DNA of 64,000 bases, taken from positions 57,141,746-57,205,745 of the forward strand of contig OZ038479.1 of assembly GCA_964036315.1 (NCBI GenBank), in the 5' to 3' direction. Made by a program: the position numbers and the translations under genes. The notes beneath the pieces are model-generated. The model worked only from the letters and a program-made list of their open reading frames with translations. It was not told the DNA's origin and did not search any database. Source of the DNA: Acanthosepion esculentum (taxonomy: Eukaryota > Mollusca > Cephalopoda > Sepiida > Sepiidae). Below are positions 47,223 through 57,907 of this stretch, one piece after another (position 1 is the stretch's first letter; each line of letters begins with the position of its first letter).

Positions 47223-47386
47223 CCTCGCCTCACGCGCGAGCTTGCGGCCCCAGTCGAGGCAGCTGGCCGCACGTGTGCGAAGCCGTGGAAAGAGGAAGAG
47301 GCGAAAGGTCAGCGAGTATTTATACTCGTGGGAGAGAGGGACCCCTGTTGAAGGGTTAAGGAAATGAGGAGGAGCTAACTGCGACA
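46833..47386 (-). mobile_element. solo LTR, 554 bp, private to copy B
   Basis: It has TGT...ACA ends and a 4-bp direct repeat CACT on each side (46829-46832, 47387-47390). Copy A has the empty site (ggacactcatt near 30290). On the minus strand there is a TATA-like tataaatactcg near 47318, and GC-rich sequence downstream of it, unlike anything else in the window. A 27-base poly-T run interrupts it at 47191. It is probably a Ty3/gypsy-type LTR left after recombination. No internal genes are present. Confidence 0.85.
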
Positions 47387-47887
47387 CACTCATTACACAC
47401 ATTTATAAAATTTAAAAAAATACAAGAAATACTTATCTTATTCTTCTGTCGGATTCTGATCCATATTTGATCTACATTTAAACCCAAACTCACAATTTTA
47501 CTCATTATTACTTTCTTTCATTTCTCCAACGCCAGATAATAAGTAATACTCGTTTTTTGTTTCCACATCTTGTTGTTTATCATTTTTATTAGTATTTTTA
47601 TATATAACTATTAGGAGGTTTATAATTTTTTACTCCCTACATTCTCCAGTGGCATTATCCATAGTTGTTGAAATCTATCATGTTTTTGTTTATAGTATCT
47701 GCATTCTATATCTATCTTTGTAAAGCTTTAATTGGCTGGGTTTCGAATTCAAATTTTCCTTCCCTTGGATTGGTTCCCAGTCTACCATGCTATTTGTCTT
47801 TTTGTTTAACTCTTATGGGTCATTTAATGCCGAAATTGAATTTTGTTAAATGAAGTGACACTTGTCTTGTCATTTGTAAACTGCTTG

Positions 47888-48038
47888 GTCCACTCATACA
47901 CATTTCTACATAGTGGCACACTGTTGCTGTATTGTGTTAAAAGCCTATGATGAATTTCACCTCCTGACACATCTCAAAAACTTGAGAGAAATTGGATCAC
48001 TGTTCTTTGTTTCTTCTTGGTGAACACTGCTAGTGGAG
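47888..48038 (+). repeat. dispersed 150-bp repeat
   Basis: Matches 29893-30035 (ttgctgtattgtgttaaaag, cctatgatgaatttcacc, ttcttcttggtgaacactgc). Confidence 0.8.
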
Positions 48039-48494
48039 CAGCCATGTTTACACTGTAACAGCAGTAAGAAAAGTGGTGCGATCACGCTCATCACATGATC
48101 ACTATAGTATCAACTATAAGCACACTTAAGCAGAAGGCAGTATGACACGCTTAAAAGTATGTTAATGTGAAAGTTCAGATAATTTTTGATCTACTCTCGT
48201 ATTTGTGGAATATAGACATTTTCCACATATAAGACAAGTTCTTCCAACATGGAATAAAATAAATTATATCCTTGAGTATCATAAGACCCTGTAGTACAGC
48301 CATCACTATGTCATTTTTTTTTCTTTAAATATTGCTTTATATTATTCATTAAAATCTCAATGTTATATTGCAGTAAAAATTTTATTTTTTGCCATATTAA
48401 AGAATAGAAATGAACAGGATTTTTTAGCCATAATTGTTTCTTCTAATTTATGTTTTAAAACTTATTTTATGCGGAATGTATTTGCAATCTTGCT
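48039..48494. other. no gene recognised
   Basis: AT-rich; nothing supported on either strand. Confidence 0.5.
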
Positions 48495-48940
48495 GGTTCA
48501 AATAAAACGTTTTTAATGTCTGTCTGAATTTCTTGGATGAAGAGTTATCATTATTTACACTATTTATATTCAGAATATTGTTCTCATCTTTGTTTTTATC
48601 ACAACATCCCGGTTCTCCAGTGTATATCAATCTGTGTAACCTATAGGGAATTCTAAAATAAACCCATTATTTAATCTCATTCCACTGCACATGTCTAGGG
48701 ATATCATCTACTTCTTATTTTTAGTTATTACTGCTCAGTTATTGCTCACCCGTGTAAGTACCCTGCCTGACCCAGGGATTGAACTCACAACTACTACTAT
48801 GTCACCAAATTCCCAAACCAATGCTTTTATGCATTAGACCATTGTCCTGTAGAGCAGTGAAATGAGAAGTCTACCTGTGTAGATTAAATAAAGGGTTCAT
48901 TTCAGAATTCATTGTAGGTTACTCAGATTGATGTAACCTT
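48495..48940. repeat. Penelope-associated repeat, family 2, fullest copy, head-to-head
   Basis: The minus part (48495-48862) runs from the tRNA-like head (complement of gggattgaactcacaacta) through the body to the tail (tgaatttcttggatgaagag complement). It is followed directly by a plus-oriented body start at 48868-48940 (gtctacctgtgtagattaaa, taaagggttcatttcagaat). Same layout as the family-1 unit at 32 kb. Confidence 0.8.
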
Positions 48941-50926
48941 ATGTATATAATAATCCTCACAACTCACTTGATAAAGTCACTTGTGGGGATTTTAGTTGCA
49001 ACAAGTATTCATAAACAAAAGTAAAAATGTTAGTTTTCAAAATTTTTTAATTTAAGAGACGTTCATTCATCAGGTTCCGTTAACTAAAAAGTCTATGTAA
49101 TCATGGAGCATGATGTAATTTAACGTCTAATAAACGAAAGTGAATATATGATGTTTTCTTTAAAAATTTTTATGCAATTAATTAATATTTGAATTATTTT
49201 AGTATGGGATTTATGCATCATATTTTAAATAAGATGTTGTGAATTTAATCATTTTCTTTTAATTTTTTAACACTTTTATAATCAGGTAAGGTATGTAAAA
49301 TAAAATATTAAAAAATAAATACAATACAAACTTTCCTTAAAAAGAGACATTTATTTTATTTAAAATGCGTTTTTAATAAAAACGCATTTTTATGTTGTTT
49401 TTTTCATATTTTGGCAGTACCTAAACATATCAGTTTAAATAGTCTCAATAAATAGGAATAGATAGGTTTGCCTATCATCCTGTTCACGCACCTCCCTCGT
49501 TTTTTTTAACATGAATAGTGGTTTATCTTTTGTTGTTCCCATTCTTTTTCACTTAAAGTAGCACCTTCCTTCTTACTGGCATTATCGCCTTGATTGGGGT
49601 GAGTTGATTAAAAAATAAAAGTTCAGCACTCATTTTTTCATCATTTAATACTTTGCTAAGGCACCATTCGCTATTTTCGGATTGCTGTATTACATTTCCA
49701 GTTGTTTGTTAACACTAAACTTGATGACGTCTCTCGGAGTTCGCATCTTGGCCTGTCGTTCTTGTTGACGACTACAGAGCCTGTCTTAGTTACCTCCCTT
49801 GAATTTTTTTTTTTTTTTTTGACGAAGAAATTCTGTACGGTGGGGAGAAAACGAATGAAAATCTTTTAGTTTATAAATAGCTAAGAAGAAAAAGTAGGTT
49901 TTATTTTTACATTAGAAAAGATCTACTATATTTTAGACTTACTTAATCTTGGATCGATCTTCGAAGAAGTCAGTTAAAACGAATGAAATCCGAAAAGGTA
50001 AAGTGTAAAAATTCCTTCTGTTTTTAAAGAAACTTATTACGAATAATATGACTTAAAATTTAGTCATCAACCAATTTAAAGTTTAAATCGATTAATTGTA
50101 ATTTTAGGGTGCAATCTAGAACTATTTAAAGAATGTTTTAATGCTGATTCATCTTCATTTGTCAATATACATCATAAATTTTTAACTTACATTTAGAGAC
50201 GAAAAAGACAGGTATTTATTTATTTGTAAAATCTTAGTTTTAAAATATAAACAAAACAATTTTCTTTTATTTTAACGTCGGTTCAGTGTAAAAATGATTG
50301 TAGATAAAATTGTCTTACGACAAATCGAGCGTATAACCAAACAGATTCATTTAAAGGGAATTCGGTTCATTTCTTTTTTTTTTATTTCAACAAGGTTTTA
50401 AATTTTTTAAATAATTTAGTAAATGTTTATAAATAATTTATGAATAAAAAAATTTTTTCACATTTATTTCTTTATAAATATTGCATTGCATTAGTTCTTT
50501 CTAATTGTATTAGTTTTTAATGTTGTAAAATAAATAAATAAAAAGTGTTTAATATTTTTGTTGGAAATTCTCAAGAACAAAAAAATGTATAAATTCACTT
50601 TGTTTATGTTTTGTTCTAATTATAATCATTGCTTTTTAAAAAGCAAAGATTGCTGAAGAAGAGTGAAGAGATTTAAAAAAAAAAACAGTTATATGGGAAC
50701 AAAACGTCCTTTTGACACTGTCTTACTGTAGGCATCTAAGTCCATATTTACCAATATTTTTAACACTTAACAGGTCAGGTGATGATACACTGGATATCAA
50801 CAGATGTCATCAGTTAATGATTTAAAATTTTTCCAGCTACACAGGCTTCATTAATTCATGATTTGAATGTAAGCAACTCATAACTTCAGGATTTATTAAG
50901 TTACTATTTTTTAATAGGATTTATTT
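48941..50926. other. non-coding right part of copy B
   Basis: From 49270 it aligns with 33000-35925. A small inverted repeat (tgcgtttttaataaaaacgca) lies at 49366-49386. No gene. Confidence 0.55.
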
Positions 50927-51859
50927 CTGTGAGTATCTGCCTTCTAGAATTAGCCAAAGAAAATTCTATTTTTGTGCATGCATATTTCTGAAAGACAAAA
51001 GGTGAAAATGGTAATAATTTGGTAAAAAGAATGTGCAGTTCTATTGTGCAACGAATATTATACTGTTAAAAAAAATTAAATTTTGCACCTAAAATTTGTT
51101 TTATTTCCCTTTTTTTCCTTCATTTTTATAGTGTAAAAAAATTGATAATATCATTTTTCTTAAAGGCACTATTCAGTCTTGCCTGATCAGCTAAGTTCTC
51201 TGTAGCTCAATCAGTCTAGAGAGTATATCGGATCTATAATGATTCCTGATGTCCAGGAGAACAAATAGTTTTTCTTCAATAAGATTTCTCAAATAATCAG
51301 ACCTGTAGACAACAATAAATATACTGTTTAATAAATAAACTTAAATATGAGTATCCACTAAAAATAACGTTTAAAGTGATAAAATCTGTCAGATTATTAA
51401 ATACAAAATCTATTGCTGCTCTAGATAATTCATAAATATTGTAAATAATTATTTTTTATTTTTTATTTTTACAGATGTTCTGACTGAAAAATGAAATTTA
51501 TCCTTAGGATCATGGGAAAAAAAAGTGACATTGTCTTTTTGAATAGATGGATATTTTACGAAGATCTCACAACAGAAAGTGGGGGTATCAAAATTAACAT
51601 TAAAAGTAGAGGTAAGAGAGCCCACACGCAAAAAAAGTATTGTGAGAAATGTAGCTTTTTTTGCTTTCTTTTTTTAAACCCCAAAAGTCAAGTTTCATGA
51701 CATAATTATATAAGCGTATGAACAAGAAATCTGGGTGTGTGTTTTTTTTTCAATATAACTTTGAAATATAAAACACATGAATGAGGAACTGCATATTTGC
51801 ATATGGTCTATATTTTTACATAGCATATTAAAATGCACATAAAAAATACAAAACAAAAT
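50927..51859. other. unique sequence upstream of the large zinc-finger gene
   Basis: A possible 3' splice site (ttattttttacag-type tract ending at 51474) is followed by a short frame (51491-51700) containing KKYCEKCS, which may be a remnant of a finger or a 5' exon. The support is weak. Confidence 0.35.
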
Positions 51860-52022
51860 TCTTCTAAAATGTGTGGATCAGCATTTTCATGGTAATTTCA
51901 TTTAAAGGGATGCATGTGAACACAGAAAAAAAAAACATATACTTGTTAAATGTATGGACCTTCATTTTTATCATTTGTATTTGAATATATACTAGTGGTA
52001 AACCATATTCCTTTGTGCATGG
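51860..52022 (+). pseudogene. decayed zinc fingers upstream of the 23-finger gene
   Basis: Finger phrases survive in shifting frames with stops: KMCGSAFSW-stop-FHLKG near 51870, YTC-stop-MYGPSF near 51940 and GKPYSFVHGCVFSQNVHLKR from about 51996. They show that the array once extended further 5'. Confidence 0.75.
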
Positions 52023-54119
52023 ATGTGTATTTTCACAAAATGTACATTTAAAAAGATGGGAACACACACTGAACAAGAAACATTTACCCTAGAAATGACT
52101 GGCTCTGAATTTTCAGATATTCCATCTTTGAAAATGCCCACAATGAGAGATGCTGGTGAAAAACCATATTCCTGTAATGTGTGTGAATCTACATTTTCAC
52201 AAAAATCAAACTTAAACAGACACATGCGAATACATACTGGAGAAAAACCACATTCTTGTGACATGTGTGGTTCTGCTTTTTCAAACACTTCATCATTGAA
52301 AAGACATTGGCAAACACACAGTGGAACAAAACCACATTCTTGTAATGTATGTGGATCTGCATTTTCATTAAGATCAAACTTAAAACGACACATGCGAATA
52401 CATACTGGAGAGAAACCACATACTTGCAAATTGTGTGGCTCTGCATTTTTAGACACTTCATCTTTGAAAAGTCATCACTGGCGAGCACATGGTGGAGAAA
52501 AACCCTATTCGTGTGAAGTATGTGGGTCTTCATTTGTACGTCGGTCATCCCTGAAAGTACACATGCGAACTCATACTGCAGAAAAGCCATATACTTGTAA
52601 TGTTTGTGGATGTGCATTTTCAAAAAGTACAGAATTACAAAGACATACAGTGAAACATACTGGAGCAACATCATATGCTTGTGAAGTGTGTGGTTCTATA
52701 TTTTCAGACCCCTCATATTTGAAAAGACATAGGCAAACACATAATGGAGAGAAACCCTATGCATGTGAAGTATGTGGATCTGCATTTTTGTCGAGATCAC
52801 AAGTGAAAAGACATATGCGAACACACACAGGAGAAAAACCATATACATGTGAGGTGTGTGGTGCTGCATTCTCAGAAACTTCCACTTTGAAACAACACAT
52901 GCAAAGACACACTGGAGAGAAACCATATGCTTGTGATGTGTGTGGATTTGCATTTTCACAAAGATCACATGTAAAGAGACACATGCGAACACACACTGGA
53001 GAAAAACCATATACTTGTGAAGTGTGTGGATCTGCATTTTCAAATGCTTCCTATCTGAATCTACATCGAATATCACATACAGGTGAGAAACCTTATTCTT
53101 GTGAAGTATGTGGATCTTCATTTTCACACCCATCAAATTTAGGAAGACACATGAGAACACATACTGGAGAGAAACCATATTCTTGTAAAGTGTGTAACTC
53201 TGCCTTTTCAGAACTTTCATCTCTGAAACACCATTTGCAAACACATACTGGAGAGAAACCTTATTCTTGTGAAGTATGTGGGTCTGCTTTTTTTCGTACT
53301 TCGTCCTTGAAAGTGCACATGCATACACATACTGGAGAGAAACCATATGCATGTGATGTGTGTGGATGTGCATTTTCACATAGAACGCAGTTAAAAAGAC
53401 ACATGGAAACACACACTGGAGAGAAAGCACACGCTTGTGAAGGATGTGATTCTGTATTTTCAGACATGTTATCTTTGAAAATACATTGTCAAACATATAG
53501 TGAAGACAAATCCACTTCATGTGAAATATGTGGATTGGTGTTTATATGTAAATCACAATTGAAGACTCACATGCAAACACATGCTAGTGAAATGCCATAT
53601 TCTTGTGAAGTGTGTGGCTCTGTATTTTCAGACACTTCATCTTTGAAAAGACATCAGCAAACACATAGTGGGGAAAAACCCTATTCATGTGAAGTGTGTG
53701 GATCTGCATTTTTAACTAGATCACAAGTAAAGAGACACATGCGGACACATACTGGAGAAAAGCCATATACTTGTGAAGTTTGTGGCTCTGCATTCTCAGA
53801 AACATCAACTTTGACCCAACACATGCGAACACATACTGGAGAGAAACCATATGCTTGTAACATGTGTGGATCTGCATTTTCACAAAGACCACACTTAAAA
53901 AGACACATGAGAACACATACTGGAGAAAAACCATATTCCTGTGAAGTGTGTGAATCTGCATTTCCAGATGCTTCATCTTTAAAAATACACAGGATAACAC
54001 ATACTGGTGAGAAACCGTATTCTTGTGAAGTTTGTGGATCTGCATTTTCACTAAAATCACACTTAAAAAGACACATGCAAACACACACTGGAGAGAAACT
54101 GTCTTCTTGTGAAGCGTGA
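52023..54119 (+). CDS. C2H2 zinc-finger protein, 23 fingers
   Basis: A 698-residue protein that is almost entirely finger array. After about 48 residues (the last part, SEFSDIPSLKMPTMRDAGEKP, resembles a decayed finger) come 23 C2H2 fingers, mostly with TGEKP linkers, ending KLSSCEA. Finger 16 has Tyr in place of its last His (HCQTY). Finger 4 has an extra residue between its His ligands (SHHWRAH). Fingers 7-12 and 18-23 are the same six-finger block repeated (FLSRSQV/FLTRSQV, SETSTL, SQRSHV/SQRPHL and so on). An in-frame TAA at 51999 limits the upstream frame. The start at 52023 is the first ATG, but a spliced 5' exon cannot be excluded. It is inferred to be a nuclear DNA-binding protein with a long recognition surface. 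No effector domain was seen. Confidence 0.93.
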   Translation: MCIFTKCTFKKMGTHTEQETFTLEMTGSEFSDIPSLKMPTMRDAGEKPYSCNVCESTFSQKSNLNRHMRIHTGEKPHSCDMCGSAFSNTSSLKRHWQTHSGTKPHSCNVCGSAFSLRSNLKRHMRIHTGEKPHTCKLCGSAFLDTSSLKSHHWRAHGGEKPYSCEVCGSSFVRRSSLKVHMRTHTAEKPYTCNVCGCAFSKSTELQRHTVKHTGATSYACEVCGSIFSDPSYLKRHRQTHNGEKPYACEVCGSAFLSRSQVKRHMRTHTGEKPYTCEVCGAAFSETSTLKQHMQRHTGEKPYACDVCGFAFSQRSHVKRHMRTHTGEKPYTCEVCGSAFSNASYLNLHRISHTGEKPYSCEVCGSSFSHPSNLGRHMRTHTGEKPYSCKVCNSAFSELSSLKHHLQTHTGEKPYSCEVCGSAFFRTSSLKVHMHTHTGEKPYACDVCGCAFSHRTQLKRHMETHTGEKAHACEGCDSVFSDMLSLKIHCQTYSEDKSTSCEICGLVFICKSQLKTHMQTHASEMPYSCEVCGSVFSDTSSLKRHQQTHSGEKPYSCEVCGSAFLTRSQVKRHMRTHTGEKPYTCEVCGSAFSETSTLTQHMRTHTGEKPYACNMCGSAFSQRPHLKRHMRTHTGEKPYSCEVCESAFPDASSLKIHRITHTGEKPYSCEVCGSAFSLKSHLKRHMQTHTGEKLSSCEA

Positions 54120-54276
54120 ATAGTTTTGACAGTAGTGGTTTTATTAATTTCTGGGCATTACTATAATTGTTTCAGTATATTTTCTATTCCACTTCTAGGA
54201 TCCAAAAAAATGTACATATTCATAGCCAAATGAATTTTTATCAATGTCTTCATTCAAATAGCTTGCCTCTTATAGT

Positions 54277-54282
54277 AATAAA
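54277..54282 (+). promoter_or_regulatory. candidate poly(A) signal of the 23-finger gene
   Basis: AATAAA about 158 bases after the stop codon, in otherwise AT-rich sequence, so chance occurrence is possible. Confidence 0.35.
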
Positions 54283-54354
54283 TATGTATATGCATGATTG
54301 AATGACAGAATGGAAAAAATATGTGTTTATTGATTGAATTATATATGACTAATC

Positions 54355-54520
54355 CCCGGTCTTTTGAATAGGAGCAGAGGTTTATCCCTTGTTTCTTGTT
54401 TAGGAATTGGTTTGCAGTACCTTCTAAAGTCTTTTTATTCTCTTTCATTCCCAGTATCCTCTTGCATCTTAGTGGCATTATCACCTTGCTTGAGATGAAT
54501 TAAAATAATATATATATATG
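54355..54520 (+). mobile_element. LINE-type 3' terminus fragment
   Basis: It contains gaataggagcagaggtttat, ttgtttcttgtttagga and the usual end cttagtggcattatcacctt, shared with 20790, 33290, 40300 and 49570. Confidence 0.6.
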
Positions 54521-54950
54521 GGTGAAGGGGTGAAAATATAACAAAATGTCGGTTATAATAATAACACTAAAGATGTAGTGGTATTAAACTTTAAATTTTT
54601 AATTTCTGGTATCCAATTCGTCTAGACGTACAGCATGACTGACTTAATTTAGATTCCTAATGCTTTTGTGTTTTGATCACTGTCATTTTTAAATTTTGTT
54701 TTTACTTTTGCCCCTTCCCCCTACATCTATACAATTTTAAAACATTAATATTGTATGTGTGTTCCTGACATACAGCTTAAATGATATATATTCCCCTAAC
54801 TAATTCACAATCATATTGTACCATGACCCACTGCTGAGTACAGCACCAAATTTCATTAATATTAGACAAAGGGTTCTCAAGCTAGGGCCGTTTTTACAAC
54901 ATTTTTAATAGGAAATTCAGTATTTGTTTTTTATACACATTCTTATGTAG
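54521..54950. other. no gene recognised
   Basis: AT-rich, no supported feature. Confidence 0.5.
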
Positions 54951-55858
54951 GGTGTTCCAGTAACTTAAACTTAATTCACATTTAAAATCGGTCTAAGTGT
55001 CTAATGATTTTTCCTTCTTCTTTCAGTTTTAACAACTTAAGTCTTTGGCCATTTCAACCAATCAAACTACATGTTAAAATCATCAAAGCATATTATGAAA
55101 ATGGATGTTCAAAGAGAAACGCATTTTGCCCTCTTCGCGATTTTTTGGTCAACATAATCGACCAACCAAGAATGCAATTGGAAAAATTGTTCGTAAATTC
55201 AAACAAAATGGCTTGGTGGTAGATGTGAAAATGCCATTGTGTACTCATTGATGCCATTCAGCTGAAAACAGCTGTAGTGCACGAGAATGTAGCCAAAAAT
55301 CCAGACCCCTCTATTTGTCATCGTGCACAGGAATTGAACCTCTCCACAACAATGTTACATCGAATTTTGACAAAAGATTTTTCTCTATACGCTTACAAAA
55401 TTCAATTGACACAAGAACTGAAACCTGCTGACCATTTGGTGTGCCGTACATTCGTCAATTGGGTGCATGAGCAAAGACAAGCCAATGAAGATTTTTCACA
55501 AAAAATCCTCTTTAGTGATGAAGTCCATTTTCATTTTGGTGGATTCGTTAATAAGCAGAATTGTCGTATTTGGGCTGATGAAAATCCAACGAAGATTGTT
55601 GAAAAGCCACTGCATCCACAAACGGTCACTGTTTGGTATTTTATGCTAGCAGAATCATTGGGCTGTATATTTATAAATTTGAACATCCAATTTTGTAATA
55701 GGCTTTGATAACTTTAACATGTTAGTTGATTGTTAATCTTTACATGGTTAAAAGTGCCAAAGACTTAAGTTGTTAAATCTGAAAGAAAAAGAAAAAATCA
55801 TTAGATGCTTAAACTCAATTCACATTTAAAATCGGTCCAAGTTATTGAAACACTCTAT
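54951..55858 (+). mobile_element. Tc1/mariner-superfamily element, internally deleted, with long inverted ends
   Basis: The ends are inverted copies over well beyond 100 bp: gtgttccagtaacttaaac on the left against (complement) gtgtttcaataacttggac on the right, both continuing into tcacatttaaaatcgg and tctaatgattttt. Inside, frames read VKIIKAYYENGCSKRNAF, then LNLSTTMLHRILTKDFSLYA, YKIQLTQELKPADH, FSQKILFSDEVHFHFGGFVN and KQNCRIWADENPTKIVEKPL. This is the DNA-binding part and the first catalytic Asp (FSDE) of an IS630-type transposase. The part with the remaining catalytic residues is deleted. It survives separately at 4395-4866. Confidence 0.88.
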
Positions 55859-56354
55859 AGCAATCTGCATAAAGAAGCACTTACATATTATATTCCAACT
55901 GTTATGTGTGTGAAAAATAAACATTCGCAGTACATTATAACATCTATACAATACTCAAACATATCCAAGCTACGGCTTAAACAATGCATAATAGTCCAAC
56001 CAATTTAGGAGCATATTGTACCTTAAACTCCTGAAGAGTGCAGTGCTAAATTTCATTAAAATTAGACAACAGGTTTTTGATCTAGGGACAGTATTCTGTT
56101 TTTACGGCATTTTTAATAGGAAATTTGGTATTTGTATCAATACATGTTTTTATATCAATCCATGTATATAATAATAATGATCATTGCAATAACTTTTATT
56201 GCAAATAAAAATTAAAATTTGTGAAATTAACAATAAAATTGATAATATTGTTACCTCACATTTTGTATCATGAACTGCTTTTAAAAGGAACTCAGTTGTT
56301 TTATAGGTGGTCTAGTATCCTATTATAATTGCTTATCTCTTCCTTTGTCAGTTC
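55859..56354. other. no gene recognised
   Basis: AT-rich, no supported feature. Confidence 0.5.
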
Positions 56355-56470
56355 ATATGATTGTTATGCCCTGCCAATACCTCATAAATAATGGACTATT
56401 CCATTTTGATTCTGTGGAAGAGGGGAAAAGATACTACTTGGTTTCAGTGAGAAAATGAAAGGAAAATGGG
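56355..56470 (+). repeat. dispersed repeat 'ataatggact', partial copy
   Basis: It shares tgccaatacctcataaataa and actacttggtttcagtgag with the other copies. It ends directly before the U2 snRNA fragment. Confidence 0.7.
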
Positions 56471-56502
56471 AAGATAGAAGTGGAGAGAGAAAGAGAGAAA
56501 CT

Positions 56503-56562
56503 GATTAAGCAGATAAGAACAGATACTACATTTTGATCTTAACCCAAAGGTCGAGAAACAAT
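56503..56562 (-). pseudogene. U2 snRNA 5' fragment (retropseudogene)
   Basis: The minus strand matches the first 60 or so bases of U2 snRNA, including tctcgacctt, taagatcaa, the branch-point-binding tgtagtatctgttcttat and the following ctgcttaat. There are a few substitutions and one inserted A before tgtagta. The remaining two thirds of U2, including the Sm site and later stem-loops, are absent, so it is not a working gene. Confidence 0.9.
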
Positions 56563-56739
56563 GGAGACTGCATTGAAAGCAGACACACAATATCGAACTA
56601 CAGAAACTGAGTAAAGGCTATCACCAAAAATCCAGTTACCATAAATAAAATAACATTGTCTCGTGAATTATTTTTAGGTTATTAATGTTTGTAAGATGAA
56701 GATTTGGCTAGAAAGAAGGGAAAATGAAAGTGTTTAATG

Positions 56740-56945
56740 TCTCATGCCAATACCGCGTACGTAATGGACTATTCTGTTTTGATTGCATAGAAAAGCAATA
56801 GACATACGCTACTTGGTTTCAGTGATAAAAGGGAAGATAGAAGTGTTTAACAGCTGTTTCAGTGAAATGGAAAAAATTGTCAATTTCAAATCTTTTCATT
56901 TCTATCCATTTCTTAAAATAACAACCAGCATTTTATGAGTATTTT
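56740..56945 (+). repeat. dispersed repeat 'ataatggact', further copy
   Basis: It shares taatggactattctgtttt, ctacttggtttcagtga, tttcagtgaaatggaaaaa and ttaaaataacaaccagcatt with 2590-2850. Confidence 0.8.
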
Positions 56946-57384
56946 TGCAATATTTTGTTAAAGTTGTTAAGCTCAAATATTTAACAATCTGATAGGGAAT
57001 TCTATGGACATTTAATTGTCATAAAATTCACTATGAGCTTATTCAATCATTAACTAAAGAATTAAAATTAATCAGAAAATTCAAATAGGAAAACCATGAA
57101 ATTTTCATGGGTATTTCTAGTATATATAATTCCATCAGTAAAAACATTGTTTTAGTCTGATGAAATTCTTTAGAAAGACAAAACATGTTGCAGGGAATTT
57201 TTCTATTATGTCATTTAGTTACACATCATCAGTCCGATATATAGAGTTTAATTATATTCTCCCAAATATGTCAGGTGCAATAGCTTCATGTACAATTCCT
57301 AGGATGTTTTTTACATTTCTCAGTTCCATCATTGTCTTGTGACTTTGGTGATTCTGTGATCTCTGTAGCATTTTGTCATGTGAT
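56946..57384. other. no gene recognised
   Basis: A 60-codon plus frame (57160-57342) has no recognisable domain. Confidence 0.45.
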
Positions 57385-57840
57385 TTTTTTAATCATTTCC
57401 CCGCAACTAAGGCAACAGAGCCACTAACATACAGGGTATTACTGAGTGTGAAAGAATATGAGACATATTATTAAGGAGTGTGAACAATAAAAGAATAGAA
57501 ATTAAGAGGACAGATGATAATGACAGACATTGCATTTAAACTTTTGAAGATCAAACTTGGCTGGAAAGCAAAAAGCTGGAAGAGAGTTCCACAACGTACA
57601 TCTAGCTATATCGACTACAAATGCTGAGATCTTGCCGCCAATCTAGTAATGTGTTTAAATTCATAGAATTTTAAGTACCATAGAGGAGAGTCCATCAGAA
57701 CAGTTATCAAGTAAGTATTTATAGAAAAAGCATAGGGAAGCTACATTACAGTGGTTGGAAAGTAACTGAAGTTGAGATTCCAGGTTAGAACCAATAACAT
57801 TGCAGATACAGATTCTTTGGATTTCATCAAGAATCTCTAA
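57385..57840 (-). mobile_element. CR1/L2-like LINE ORF2 C-terminus and 3' end
   Basis: The minus strand reads [57 protein letters not shown] and a decayed LWNSLP block, then the usual 3' terminus. This copy extends further 5' than most here and supports the CR1-like assignment. Stops and shifts are present. Confidence 0.85.
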
Positions 57841-57859
57841 ATATATATATATATATATT

Positions 57860-57907
57860 TAAAGACATTTATAATATGTTTAACGTTCTTTTTATAGATA
57901 CAAGTAT
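57860..57907 (+). repeat. single copy of the palindrome arm found at 58.3 kb
   Basis: It contains taaagacatttataatatg and acgttctttttatagataca, the same 48-base arm with a 2-base deletion, next to a TA run. Confidence 0.85.

Larger units (their letters stand above)
37960..50926. repeat. segmental duplication, copy B (about 13 kb)
   Basis: Direct-orientation counterpart of 17945-35926; the block list is given there. It is shorter because it lacks two of the AT-rich repeat units, 18072-18728 and 34171-35411. It gained a 287-bp element, a 776-bp transposon, a Penelope relic, about 950 bp of unclassified DNA and a solo LTR. Confidence 0.92.

Noticed and set aside
47055..47402. A 115-codon minus frame with a poly-Lys run
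   Set aside because: It lies inside the solo LTR and the lysines come from the poly-T tract; no coding evidence.
56503..56562. A functional U2 snRNA gene
   Set aside because: Only the 5' third is present; the Sm site and 3' stem-loops are missing.
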